Positions 40,696 to 49,239 of a stretch of 64,000 bases of DNA are shown here, piece by piece (position 1 is the first letter of the stretch; each line of letters begins with the position of its first letter). The stretch lies in the NCBI GenBank assembly GCA_910588425.1, contig CAJUPM010000001.1, positions 98,827-162,826 of the forward strand, in the 5' to 3' direction. The notes below the pieces were generated by a model. The model did not search any database, was not told where the DNA came from, and worked only from the letters and a program-made list of their open reading frames with translations. The stretch comes from an uncultured Christensenellaceae bacterium (GTDB taxonomy: Bacteria; Bacillota; Clostridia; Christensenellales; Christensenellaceae). The position numbers and the translations under genes are program-made.

Positions 40696-41658
40696 TTGGA
40701 ATTTCCCGCCGCACTGACAAATGCCATCCAGCAGTTGGCCGCCGGATACCCGATGGCGCAGTTAAAAAGCGCGGCCCAGGAACTGAGTCGGCGCTACCGC
40801 CAGGAAACTGGGCAGGGCAAGGTTCTGCTGAGCGAGGATTTGCAGGCGGCGGCTTATGCGCTGGCCCGTATGCCGGCGACTTTTGGCGCAGTCGCGGCGG
40901 CGCTGGGATATGCCCTGGAAGCGACGGGTTTTGAGGCGAAAACGCTGTTGGATGCCGGCGCCGGGACGGGCGCGGCCTGCTGGGCGGCGGATGCGCTGCT
41001 GCCTTTGCAGCGGGTTATCTGTCTGGAGCGGGAAGGAGCCATGCGTCGGCTGGGGCAGGAACTGATGTGCGAAGGCTCGGAGACATTGCAAGGGGCAGAG
41101 TGGCAGACGGCGGATCTGACGGCCGCCGCGCCATTGCCAAAGGCAGAACTCGTGGTGGCCTCTTATGTTTTGGGAGAGCTTTCGCCCGCGGCTCGCAGTG
41201 CGGCCCTGCAAAAGCTTTGGGAAGCGGCGGAGGGAATGCTGCTGATTATCGAGCCGGGGACGCCTGCTGCTTTTGCGCAGATAGAACTGGCACGGCAGAT
41301 TTTGGTAGGGCAGGGAGCGCATATTGCCGCGCCCTGCCCGCACGAGCAGCCCTGCCGGCTTTCGGGGCAGGATTGGTGCCATTTTGCCTGCCGCGTGCCC
41401 AGAAGCCGCCTGCATAAGCAGCTCAAAGGCGGGGAAGCGCCGTATGAAGATGAAAAATTTTCCTATTTGGCGCTAGCAAGATTTGAGGTTTGTCATAATA
41501 AATCGCGCATTTTGCGCCACCCGCAGGTTGCCAAAGGGCAGATCGGCCTAATGCTTTGCGGCGCGCAGGAAAATAAAAGCGTTTTGGTGAAAAAGAAGGA
41601 TGGTGCGCTCTTTAAAGCGGCGCGCAAGGCAAAGTGCGGAGATACCATCGAGGTTTGA
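40696..41658 (+). CDS. Rsm22-like small-subunit rRNA methyltransferase
   Basis: 320 residues from a TTG start with AAGGAGAG upstream. SAM-binding motif I is TLLDAGAGTGAACWAA, with VVASYVLGELS as motif IV-like; the C-terminal region has APCPHEQPCRL, WCHFACRVPRSRLHKQLK, the Rsm22 mark with Cys that bind an Fe-S cluster in mitochondrial relatives. Rsm22 proteins are needed for assembly of the small ribosomal subunit. AASYV in place of NPPY suggests a changed catalytic site, as in other Rsm22. Confidence 0.85.
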   Translation: MEFPAALTNAIQQLAAGYPMAQLKSAAQELSRRYRQETGQGKVLLSEDLQAAAYALARMPATFGAVAAALGYALEATGFEAKTLLDAGAGTGAACWAADALLPLQRVICLEREGAMRRLGQELMCEGSETLQGAEWQTADLTAAAPLPKAELVVASYVLGELSPAARSAALQKLWEAAEGMLLIIEPGTPAAFAQIELARQILVGQGAHIAAPCPHEQPCRLSGQDWCHFACRVPRSRLHKQLKGGEAPYEDEKFSYLALARFEVCHNKSRILRHPQVAKGQIGLMLCGAQENKSVLVKKKDGALFKAARKAKCGDTIEV

Positions 41659-41711
41659 AGAAGAAAACCCGGCCTAAGCTCATGGCCATGTTAAGCAAAA
41701 AAAGAGAAAGC

Positions 41712-41737
41712 AAAAAACGGCGTTTGCGCCGTTTTTT
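41712..41737. terminator. bidirectional terminator
   Basis: AAAAAACGGC-GTTTGC-GCCGTTTTTT, 10-bp stem between the convergent Rsm22-like and DUF1540 genes. Confidence 0.88.
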
Positions 41738-41777
41738 AGCATCAGTTGCATTGCTCCTGTTCTTTTTGGATAGACTT

Positions 41778-42176
41778 TTAAAATACTCTGCGTTCGTAGG
41801 TCTCGCAGACGGATAGCGTGCCGTCGGTATCTTCCGGCGATTCGATGGTAATGCGGCTTGCGGCGCAGAAATTGCTCTGGTTATAGATGCAGTCCCGGGC
41901 GTTGCAGGAGATAAAATCCGAATGCGCAGGGGTATTTTCCTCGGAAAGCCCTTGTTCTTCTGCCCGAACAATGCCGGCATAGCTCGTAACTGCGTTTGCG
42001 CAGGGCAAATTGCCGCAGGCCATGGCCCGCAGGCTGCCCGGCTTTGCGAACGAATCGCAAAACGCGACGGCCCCATAGTTATTCTGGAATTTATCTACCC
42101 GCACCATGCCGCTCTCGCACTGGCCGTCTGTGTTATGCACACACTCTGTGGCCTCGCAGGTAATCTTGCTGATCAA
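41778..42176 (-). CDS. double DUF1540 Cys-rich protein
   Basis: 132 residues from a TTG start (AAGGAGG 10 bases before it; the TTG overlaps the upstream stop as TTGA). Two DUF1540 repeats: residues about 5-48 (ITCEATECVHNTDGQCESGMV then FCDSF) and 90-130 (ISCNARDCIYNQSNFCAASRI then VCETY), each with four Cys in CxxxxC-x6-7-C...C spacing, fit for a small metal or Fe-S site. Function unknown; these proteins are common in spore-forming clostridia. Confidence 0.85.
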   Translation of the reverse strand: MISKITCEATECVHNTDGQCESGMVRVDKFQNNYGAVAFCDSFAKPGSLRAMACGNLPCANAVTSYAGIVRAEEQGLSEENTPAHSDFISCNARDCIYNQSNFCAASRITIESPEDTDGTLSVCETYERRVF

Positions 42177-42352
42177 AACAGTGTCGCCTCCTTCTTTTGA
42201 AAATTTGAGCACATGCTGTCGCTTTTGTTTGCCACATTATCGAAGCTTTTCGGCGCACACGGCGCAACTTTTATCGTCCTCAGCTGGCAGAAATGATCTG
42301 GCGAATTATGGATGCAGCTTTCAATCTGGCAGCGAATTACTTGGTCTTTCAT
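42173..42352 (-). CDS. single DUF1540 Cys-rich protein
   Basis: 59 residues from an ATG with TAGGAGG well placed. One DUF1540 repeat: VIRCQIESCIHNSPDHFCQLRTI, then a second Cys pair (CAP, MCSNF). Its TGA stop overlaps the TTG start of the downstream double DUF1540 gene, so the two are translationally coupled. Confidence 0.82.
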   Translation of the reverse strand: MKDQVIRCQIESCIHNSPDHFCQLRTIKVAPCAPKSFDNVANKSDSMCSNFQKKEATLF

Positions 42353-42491
42353 AAGCAAATCCTCCTATCAACATGTTTTCAAATTTAGGTTGTGCGCCAA
42401 AAAAAATTTTAAACTTGCAATTTCTTCAAACATGCGCCGGGCTTGGCATGGAAAATACTTGATTTTATGGAAAATAATGAGAATAAAAAAG

Positions 42492-42520
42492 GAGCCGCTT
42501 GAAAATGTTTCCAGCGGCTC
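42492..42520 (-). terminator. leuS terminator
   Basis: GAGCCGCT / AGCGGCTC stem with a 13-base loop; read on the minus strand it is followed by CTTTTTT. It lies just past the leuS stop. Confidence 0.8.
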
Positions 42521-42540
42521 TTTTGTTCTAAAGTGATTTT

Positions 42541-44961
42541 TTACTTGACGACGATATTGACGATTTTTCCCGGGACGATGATGGTTTTGACCACCTGCTT
42601 GCCCTCGAAATAGGAGGCGAAGTGCTCTTTCACATATGCCTCCAGCTCCTCTTTGCCAAAGCTGGTGGGCACGCTGAAGCGCTCGCGCACTTTGCCGTTG
42701 ATCTGCAAGGGATATTCGATCTCCTCTTTTTGCAGCGCGCTCTCATCGAAGGTCGGGAAGGGCTGGTTGAAGATGCTGTAAGCGCCGCCCATTCTCTCCC
42801 AAAGCTCTTCGGAAAAGTGAGGCGCGAAGGGCGCCAGCAGCAGGAGCAGGTTTTTGCAGACGCTTCTGGCATATTCGCCGTCTGCCGGGCCATCCATATA
42901 GCGGTACATAGCGTTGGTCAGCTCCATAAGCCGGGCAATGGCGGTATTGAAAGAGAATGCCTCGATATCTGCGCTGACGCTCTTAATCGTGCCGTGCAGG
43001 ACGAAATCCACATCTTTTTCCTCTTTGCCTTTTTCCTTTTTGCCCTCTGCGGCGATGGCGCGGTCTACCAGGCGCTCGACGCGCTCCAGGTATTTATGCA
43101 CCGATTTGATGCCGCCGTCGCTCCAGGGGCCACCCTCGATATACGAGAAGCCAAAGCCCAGATACATGCGGAAGGCATCCGAACCGAATTTGTTGACGTA
43201 ATCATCCGGCGAGATGACATTGCCGCGGGATTTGCTCATCTTTTCGCCGTCCGGCCCCAGAATGGTTCCCTGGTGCACCAGAGAGGCGAAAGGCTCGTCG
43301 AAATTCAGATAGCCCATATCCCGGAACGCCTTGGTGAAGAAGCGGGCATAGAGCAGGTGCATACAGGCATGTTCTGCGCCGCCGATGTATTTATCCACGG
43401 GCAGCAGTTCGTTGATGATGGCGGGATTCCAGGCCATTTCGTCATCCTTATTATCCGGATAGCGCAGATAGTACCAGGAGGAGCAGACGAAGGTATCCAT
43501 GGTGTCTGCATCTCGCCGGGCAGGCGCACCGCATTTGGGGCAGGTTACATTCATGAAGCCCTCATGCTTTGCCAGAGGGGAAGTGCCGTCCGGCGTGAAA
43601 TCCACATCGTAGGGCAGGCGGACGGGCAGATCCTCTTCAGGCACGGGCACATCGCCGCAGTGCGGGCAGTGGATGATCGGGATAGGAGCGCCCCAATAGC
43701 GCTGGCGGGAGATGAGCCAGTCCCGGAGGCGGTAGTTGACCTTGGGGCCGCCTTTTCCCTGGGCCTTGAGGTTTTCCAGCATGGTTTTGCGCGCCTCTTC
43801 CACGCCCATGCCGTCCAGGTTTTCGCTGTTCACCAGCACGCCGTAGCCCGTATAGGGGAGGGAATCATCCTCGCCCTCGTTTTTTGCTTTGATGACGCGC
43901 TCGATGGGCAGGTTATATTTGGTTGCAAAGGCGAAATCTCTCTCGTCGTGCGCAGGAACAGCCATGACCACGCCCGTTCCATAGCTGGCCAGAACATAGT
44001 CTGCCGCCCAGATGGGAACCTTGCGGCCGTTGACCGGGTTGATGGCGTAAGCGCCGGTAAAGACACCCGTCTTTTCCCGGGTTGTGGAGAGGCGATCGAT
44101 CTCCGTCGCCTTGGCGGCATATTCCTGATATTCCTTGACGGCCTGCTTTTGCTCCGCCGTCGTAATTTCCTCGATGAGCGGGTTTTCCGGCGAGATGACG
44201 ACATAGGTGCAGCCATAGAGTGTATCGGCGCGGGTGGTGAAAACGGTAAACTCGCCGCCCTGTTCCAGCTGGAAGGTAACTTCGCCGCCCACGGATTTTC
44301 CGATCCAGTTTTTCTGCATGAGCTTGGTCTTTTCCGGCCAATCCAGTTTTTCCAGGCCGGAGAGCAGCTCTTCCGCATAATCCGTGATTTTGAAGAACCA
44401 CTGGGTCAGATGCTTGCGGGTAACCGTGGAATGGCAGCGCTCGCAAGCGCCCTCTACCACCTGCTCGTTTGCCAGAACCGTCTGGCAATGGGGGCACCAG
44501 TTGACCGGCGCAGCCTTGCGATAGGCCAGGCCCTTTTTATACAGCTGCAAAAAGCACCACTGCGTCCATTTGTAGTAATCGGGCAGGCAGGTTTTGATCT
44601 CGTAGTCCCAGTCGAAGGATGCGCCCATGGCTTTGAGCTGGCCTTCCATCGTCGCGATATTGGCGAGGGTGGAATCCTCCGGGTGGATGCCCGTCTTGAT
44701 GGCGTAGTTTTCCGCCGGCAGGCCGAAGGCGTCAAAGCCCATCGGGTGGAACACATTGAAGCCCTTCATGCGCAGATAGCGCGCGTAGGTATCTGCCAGG
44801 CTGTAGTTATACCAGTGCCCGGCATGCAGCTTGGCGCCGGAAGGATAGGAGAACATCTCCAAGACGTATTTTTTGGGCTTATCGCTGTGCTTATCGAACT
44901 TGTACAGATTCGTCTCCGCCCATTTTTTCTGCCACTTTTTTTCAACCTCAGGTAAATTCAA
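42541..44961 (-). CDS. leuS: leucyl-tRNA synthetase
   Basis: 806 residues, the bacterial length. Class I marks: HAGH (of HIGH) in [13 protein letters not shown], and KMSKSRGNV. The editing domain (CP1) with TTRADTLYG (T-rich) and DERDFAFA is present, and zinc-type CxxC pairs occur in CPHCQTVLA and CPHCGDVP. It charges tRNA-Leu and removes mischarged amino acids. An upstream T-box leader on the same strand gives control by tRNA-Leu charging. Confidence 0.98.
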   Translation of the reverse strand: MNLPEVEKKWQKKWAETNLYKFDKHSDKPKKYVLEMFSYPSGAKLHAGHWYNYSLADTYARYLRMKGFNVFHPMGFDAFGLPAENYAIKTGIHPEDSTLANIATMEGQLKAMGASFDWDYEIKTCLPDYYKWTQWCFLQLYKKGLAYRKAAPVNWCPHCQTVLANEQVVEGACERCHSTVTRKHLTQWFFKITDYAEELLSGLEKLDWPEKTKLMQKNWIGKSVGGEVTFQLEQGGEFTVFTTRADTLYGCTYVVISPENPLIEEITTAEQKQAVKEYQEYAAKATEIDRLSTTREKTGVFTGAYAINPVNGRKVPIWAADYVLASYGTGVVMAVPAHDERDFAFATKYNLPIERVIKAKNEGEDDSLPYTGYGVLVNSENLDGMGVEEARKTMLENLKAQGKGGPKVNYRLRDWLISRQRYWGAPIPIIHCPHCGDVPVPEEDLPVRLPYDVDFTPDGTSPLAKHEGFMNVTCPKCGAPARRDADTMDTFVCSSWYYLRYPDNKDDEMAWNPAIINELLPVDKYIGGAEHACMHLLYARFFTKAFRDMGYLNFDEPFASLVHQGTILGPDGEKMSKSRGNVISPDDYVNKFGSDAFRMYLGFGFSYIEGGPWSDGGIKSVHKYLERVERLVDRAIAAEGKKEKGKEEKDVDFVLHGTIKSVSADIEAFSFNTAIARLMELTNAMYRYMDGPADGEYARSVCKNLLLLLAPFAPHFSEELWERMGGAYSIFNQPFPTFDESALQKEEIEYPLQINGKVRERFSVPTSFGKEELEAYVKEHFASYFEGKQVVKTIIVPGKIVNIVVK

Positions 44962-45063
44962 CGCTTTGGCTCCTTTTCTATCGATAGATATTATAGCTCT
45001 CTTTTTTCCTGCTATGCCTTTGCCGCCCTTTTATTGCCGGCGAAACGCTGGAAAAATGAAAAA

Positions 45064-45255
45064 ATCGTCCCTTGCTAAAGAGACGAAAACTTCCGCGGTA
45101 CCACTCTTTTTCCGCCCGAAGGCGGCGCTTTTTTTCTGCGCATCTCTGCGGTGAGTTCCTCTGGGCATTCCTGCCGGCTTTTCAGCCTGGAGCCGGCTCT
45201 CTTGAAGGGACGATCCAAAATACTATTCCGCTGCGCCAATCCGATATATTCTATC
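45064..45255 (-). promoter_or_regulatory. T-box leader of leuS
   Basis: On the minus strand: stem-loop CCGGC(T)...AGCCGGC, a GAA-CUC-A specifier-like site (CUC, Leu, at 45155-45153), the T-box core TGGTACCGCGG (45102-45092), and a terminator formed by CGTCTCT and AGGGACG followed by T-rich DNA (45084-45064). Uncharged tRNA-Leu would bind specifier and T-box and stabilise the antiterminator. The first leader bases (ATCGTCCCTT at 45214-45205) are a perfect 10-base complement of the terminator's 3' arm. Confidence 0.85.
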
Positions 45256-45261
45256 TTCTAA

Positions 45262-45290
45262 AATATAGCTCAAGGCAGAAAAAAAGTCAA
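45262..45290 (-). promoter_or_regulatory. leuS promoter
   Basis: On the minus strand TTGACT (45290-45285), 17-base spacer, TATATT (45267-45262); start expected near 45255, at the T-box leader's beginning. Confidence 0.7.
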
Positions 45291-45350
45291 TGCAAAAGGC
45301 CTGCTATTTGGCGCGATCGTTACGTTTTTTTGAATTTAAAACAAAAAAAG

Positions 45351-45379
45351 TTGAAGCAAATGGGTGGGTGTGATATAGT
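45351..45379 (+). promoter_or_regulatory. promoter for the DUF1015-lysC-purL operon
   Basis: TTGAAG (45351-45356), 17-base spacer, TATAGT (45374-45379). Confidence 0.65.
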
Positions 45380-45407
45380 ATATCCGTTAGATTATGCTAG
45401 ATCGTTT

Positions 45408-45452
45408 GCATCTGTTAGGTTAGCCCGGATAGCGGGCGCGGGGATCAGATGC
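45408..45452 (+). promoter_or_regulatory. structured 5' leader before DUF1015
   Basis: GCATCTG (45408-45414) pairs with CAGATGC (45446-45452), and inside it GCCCG pairs with CGGGC around GATAG. A two-helix fold between the promoter and the ribosome site; no known riboswitch class matched by eye. Confidence 0.4.
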
Positions 45453-45476
45453 CCCCGAAAGAAAGGTGACTGTTTT

Positions 45477-46943
45477 ATGGAATTTGGCAAGGGTATCGGC
45501 GTTGCAGTCCCGGAGATTCTCATTCCGGATGAAAAGACAAACATGCGCAAATGGGCGGTGATCGCCTGCGATCAGTTCACCCAGAACCAGCAATACTGGA
45601 ATGATGTTGAGCGCTTTGTAGGCAGCAGCCCTTCCGCGCTGCATGTGATGCTGCCCGAAATTTACCTGGATACTCCCGAAAAGGCGGAGCGCATCGCCTC
45701 TGCAAAAGAGATCATGCGCAGCTATATCGAAGACGGCGTGCTTAACCTGCTGCCGCCCGGTTTTATTCTTGTCGAGCGCTATATTGACGGCGTCGTCAGA
45801 AAAGGGCTGATGGTCAACGTCGATCTGGAGGAGTATGAGAACGAGCCATATAAAACCCCGGTGGTGCGCCCCAGCGAGGAAGTGATCACCGAGCGCATTC
45901 CGCCCAGAATCGAGATCCGCAACGGCGCGGATATCGAAATGCCGCACATCATGCTTTTGATGGACGACAAAAACAAAACCGTCATTGAGCCGGTCTGGCA
46001 GAAGAAGGAATTTTTCCCCAAGGTTTACGACTTTGAGCTGATGATGAACGGCGGCCGTATTACGGGCTACTTCATCAACAATAAGGAGACCGAGCACGAG
46101 ATCATGCAGGCGCTGGCGGCGCTGCCCCTGAAGGACGGCATGCGTTTCTGCGTGGGCGACGGCAACCATTCCCTGGCCACGGCCAAGGCCGTCTGGGAGC
46201 AGGCAAAAGAGCGGCTCACGCCAGAGCAGAGAGCGGAAAGCCCGCTGCGCTATGTGCTTTGCGAGCTCTTAAATATTTACGACGATGGGCTGACGATTAA
46301 GCCCATTCATAGGACGATCTCTGGGCTGAATACATCTAAGTGTGTGCAGTATATCGTGGATCGGCTCAACGCCTCGGGCGCGGATGCGCGGCTGGTCTTT
46401 TCCAGAAGAAAGCCCAATCTGCAGCAGAGCGACGCGGCGCAGACGATCTTCTTCTCCAGCAAAGACAGCGCAGGCAGAATCGAGATCTATTCGCCGACTT
46501 CTTCCATGATCGTGGAAGAGCTTCAGCCGGTTTTGGAAAACTTCATCCGGGAGTTCCCGTCTTGCAAGCTGGAATATGTGCACGGCGACGAGGAGCTGGA
46601 AGAGCTGACGCGGCAGTACGACACGCTGGGCTTCATCATGCCGGCCATGGAAAAGGAGACGTTCTTCGATACGCTGGCGGGCTTTGGCGTTTTGCCCAAA
46701 AAGAGCTTTTCGCTGGGCGAGGCGAAGGATAAGAGATACTATCTCGAATGCCGCCTGATCGCAAACCTGCCCAAGGAAGAAGAGCAGGAGGAGCAGGAGC
46801 CGCAGCAAAATACCGAGCTGGAAGAAGATGAATTTGAGAGCGCGGAATTTACGGCGACCAAAAGAAGAGGTTACCGCATCCGGCAGGAGTTTGCCGATGA
46901 TGCGCTGGAAGTAGAAGAGCTGACAGATTCCGAAGAGGAGTAG
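45477..46943 (+). CDS. DUF1015 family protein with acidic tail
   Basis: 488 residues from ATG of MEFGKGIGVAVPEILIP, with GAAAGGTGAC upstream. Family marks: KWAVIACDQFTQNQQYW near the start and VGDGNHSLATAKAVWE (the conserved DG[HN]H motif, like ParB/sulfiredoxin-type sites), then SPLRYVLCELLNIYDDGLTIKPIHR. After residue about 435 there is a Glu-rich tail (EEEQEEQEPQQN; ELEEDEFESAEF; EVEELTDSEEE), which I do not recall for the family. DUF1015 genes often adjoin serA/serC; here those are 10 kb away and lysC is next. A role in serine-derived metabolism is only inference. Confidence 0.85.
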   Translation: MEFGKGIGVAVPEILIPDEKTNMRKWAVIACDQFTQNQQYWNDVERFVGSSPSALHVMLPEIYLDTPEKAERIASAKEIMRSYIEDGVLNLLPPGFILVERYIDGVVRKGLMVNVDLEEYENEPYKTPVVRPSEEVITERIPPRIEIRNGADIEMPHIMLLMDDKNKTVIEPVWQKKEFFPKVYDFELMMNGGRITGYFINNKETEHEIMQALAALPLKDGMRFCVGDGNHSLATAKAVWEQAKERLTPEQRAESPLRYVLCELLNIYDDGLTIKPIHRTISGLNTSKCVQYIVDRLNASGADARLVFSRRKPNLQQSDAAQTIFFSSKDSAGRIEIYSPTSSMIVEELQPVLENFIREFPSCKLEYVHGDEELEELTRQYDTLGFIMPAMEKETFFDTLAGFGVLPKKSFSLGEAKDKRYYLECRLIANLPKEEEQEEQEPQQNTELEEDEFESAEFTATKRRGYRIRQEFADDALEVEELTDSEEE

Positions 46944-46947
46944 AGAA

Positions 46948-48279
46948 ATGGCGATTACCGTCGCGAAGTTTGGGGGAACCTCCCTTGCAAACACAAAGCA
47001 GATTTTAAAGGTCAAAGAGATTATACAGGCGGATGAACACCGCAGATATGTCGTCCCCTCGGCGCCGGGCAAGCGCACGCCGGATGATGAGAAAGTGACG
47101 GATCTGCTGTATTTATTGCAGCGTTCTGCGGAATATGGGCATGACTATGAGACGGTCTACAATAAAATCCGCACGCGGTTTACCGAGATCCGCGATGGCC
47201 TTGGGCTGAATATCAAAATCGAGGAATATCTGAAAGAAATTCTGGAAAAGATTCTGGCCGGGGCGGATGCGGACTATGCCGCCAGCCGGGGCGAGTTTCT
47301 AAACGGCCTGCTTTTGGCAGATCTGCTGGGATATGAATTTATCGATGCGGCGGAAGTCATTTTCTTCGATAAGCGCGGCAAATATGATGCGGCGCAGACG
47401 ATTTCCGCGCTCTCAAAGCGCCTGAAGGACTGCCCCCGGGCGGTGATTCCGGGCTTTTACGGCAGCATGAGCGACGGCAGCATCAAGACGTTCTCCCGGG
47501 GCGGCTCGGACGTAACCGGGGCGATTGTCGCGGCGGCGGCAGGCGCAGATCTTTATGAGAACTGGACGGACGTTTCCGGGTTTTTCATGGCCGATCCGCG
47601 CATCGTCAAGCAGGCGCGCAAAATCGATACGATCACCTATAAAGAACTGCGGGAGCTCTCCTATATGGGCGCTTCCGTGCTGCATGAGGATTCGATTTTC
47701 CCCGTCTATCAGGCGGCGATTCCCATCAATGTGCGCAATACCAACGAGCCGGATGCGCCGGGCACGATGATTTTGCCCACCATCGAGGAAGATGAGGGCG
47801 GGCGCGTTACGGGCATTGCGGGCAAAAAGCATTTTACCGTGCTGACCATCGAGAAAAACGGCATGAACGCCGAGCTCGGGTTTGGCAGGAGAGTGCTGGC
47901 GTGCATTGAAAAATACAGCATTCCCTTTGAGCACATGCCTTCCAGCATCGATACGCTTTCGGTTGTGCTGGAAGACGGCCTGGTCAAAGACAGCATCAGC
48001 GATATTATCGACGATATTCACCGCGTCTGCGAGCCGGACAGCGTGGAAGTTGTCGGCCATATTGCGCTGATCGCGACGGTGGGCCGCGGTATGGTCAGCA
48101 ACGTCGGCACGGCGGCGACGCTGTTTACGGCGCTGGCAGACGCGGGCATCAATGTGCGGATGATCGATCAGGGCTCCAGCGAGATGAACATCATCGTCGG
48201 CGTTTCCAACGATGATTTCGAGCGCGCGCTCAACGCCATTCACGATGCGTTTGCCCCAAAAGAGGCGCAGGGAAGATGA
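46948..48279 (+). CDS. lysC: aspartate kinase
   Basis: 443 residues with the kinase opening ITVAKFGGTSLAN, then the catalytic FYGSMSDGSIKTFSRGGSDVTGA and two C-terminal ACT domains (FTVLTIEKNGMNAELG; VGHIALIATVGRGM, ending in MIDQGSSEMNIIVGV). It phosphorylates aspartate, the entry to lysine, threonine, methionine and diaminopimelate. The ACT pair implies feedback control by lysine or threonine. It lies 4 bp after DUF1015 and overlaps the AEC transporter gene by 4 bp. Confidence 0.95.
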   Translation: MAITVAKFGGTSLANTKQILKVKEIIQADEHRRYVVPSAPGKRTPDDEKVTDLLYLLQRSAEYGHDYETVYNKIRTRFTEIRDGLGLNIKIEEYLKEILEKILAGADADYAASRGEFLNGLLLADLLGYEFIDAAEVIFFDKRGKYDAAQTISALSKRLKDCPRAVIPGFYGSMSDGSIKTFSRGGSDVTGAIVAAAAGADLYENWTDVSGFFMADPRIVKQARKIDTITYKELRELSYMGASVLHEDSIFPVYQAAIPINVRNTNEPDAPGTMILPTIEEDEGGRVTGIAGKKHFTVLTIEKNGMNAELGFGRRVLACIEKYSIPFEHMPSSIDTLSVVLEDGLVKDSISDIIDDIHRVCEPDSVEVVGHIALIATVGRGMVSNVGTAATLFTALADAGINVRMIDQGSSEMNIIVGVSNDDFERALNAIHDAFAPKEAQGR

Positions 48280-49229
48280 TTGGAAACTCTGTGCAGGCGA
48301 TTATCGGGATTTTTCTCATGCTTGCTCTGGGCTACTTTTTGGCGGCCAAGGGCATTGCGGCAGAGAAAGCCCAGGCGATGATGGGCAAGCTGCTCATCGA
48401 TTTTGCCGTACCCTGCACGGTCATCAGCTGTTTCCAAAACCGTTTTTCACTGAAACAAATAGGAGAGCTGCAAACCCTGGCGGTTGTGGCTGTGATTACC
48501 ATTTTGGGCTGCCTTGTCGCGGCCCTTTTGTGGTCTTTCGTGGTGCGCATTCCGGCCGGGCGGCGGGGCGTTTTTACCGTGATGGCCTCGCTTTCCAACG
48601 CAGGCTTTATCGGCCTTCCCACGGCGGCCGCGGTGTTTGGAGAGCAGGGGCTTTCCAGCTCGCTGATGTATTTCATCGTCGGGACCATCGTGGGCAACAG
48701 CATCATCCTGCCCTGGATTCAGAAAGACGCGGCAGCGACCAAGGGCATTCCCATGGGCAGCAGTTTTTGGGACACCGTCAAGAAGATTTTCACTGGGCCG
48801 CCGATCATCGCGGTTACCCTCGCCCTGATTTTGCTGGTTTTGCGCGTCAAGCTGCCCAAATTCATTATGGTGGCGGTGGACGGCGTGGCGGATATGACCA
48901 GCGGACTCTCGCTGATCTATACGGGCACGGTTGTCTATGAAGTAGGTTTTAAGAATTTCAAGCCGGAAAAAGGGCTGATTTGGGCGGTGCTGTTCCGGCT
49001 GGTTTTCAGCACGGCGCTGACACTGGCCGTCTCGCTGGCCTTTGGGCTGACGGGAGTGGATTTGCAGGTTACTGTGCTGATGTCGGCTTTGCCCAGCCCG
49101 ATTTTCCCGGTTACGGCCTGCCGGACGCTGGAAGTGAACGCGGCGTATTCCGCCAAGCTGCTGATGTATACGTTAATTGGATCTTTTGTAACGCTGCCCC
49201 TTGCCATGGCAGTGGTGAATATATTTTAG
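48276..49229 (+). CDS. AEC-family (auxin efflux carrier-like) transporter
   Basis: 317 residues with about ten transmembrane helices (GNSVQAIIGIFLMLALGYFLA; TLAVVAVITILGCLVAALLW; ...; LLMYTLIGSFVTLPLAMAV). The motif NAGFIGLPTAAAVFGE and the half-helices around LPSPIFPVTA fit the AEC family, which moves small acids such as malate or amino acids. ATGA overlap with lysC and 10 bp to purL show one operon; export or uptake of an aspartate-family compound is possible but not provable here. Confidence 0.88.
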   Translation: MIGNSVQAIIGIFLMLALGYFLAAKGIAAEKAQAMMGKLLIDFAVPCTVISCFQNRFSLKQIGELQTLAVVAVITILGCLVAALLWSFVVRIPAGRRGVFTVMASLSNAGFIGLPTAAAVFGEQGLSSSLMYFIVGTIVGNSIILPWIQKDAAATKGIPMGSSFWDTVKKIFTGPPIIAVTLALILLVLRVKLPKFIMVAVDGVADMTSGLSLIYTGTVVYEVGFKNFKPEKGLIWAVLFRLVFSTALTLAVSLAFGLTGVDLQVTVLMSALPSPIFPVTACRTLEVNAAYSAKLLMYTLIGSFVTLPLAMAVVNIF

Positions 49230-49239
49230 GAGAGACGCT

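Noticed and set aside
42622-44955. 777-codon open frame on the plus strand opposite leuS
   Set aside because: Antisense shadow of leuS with low-complexity His/Arg/Gly-type composition and no ribosome site.
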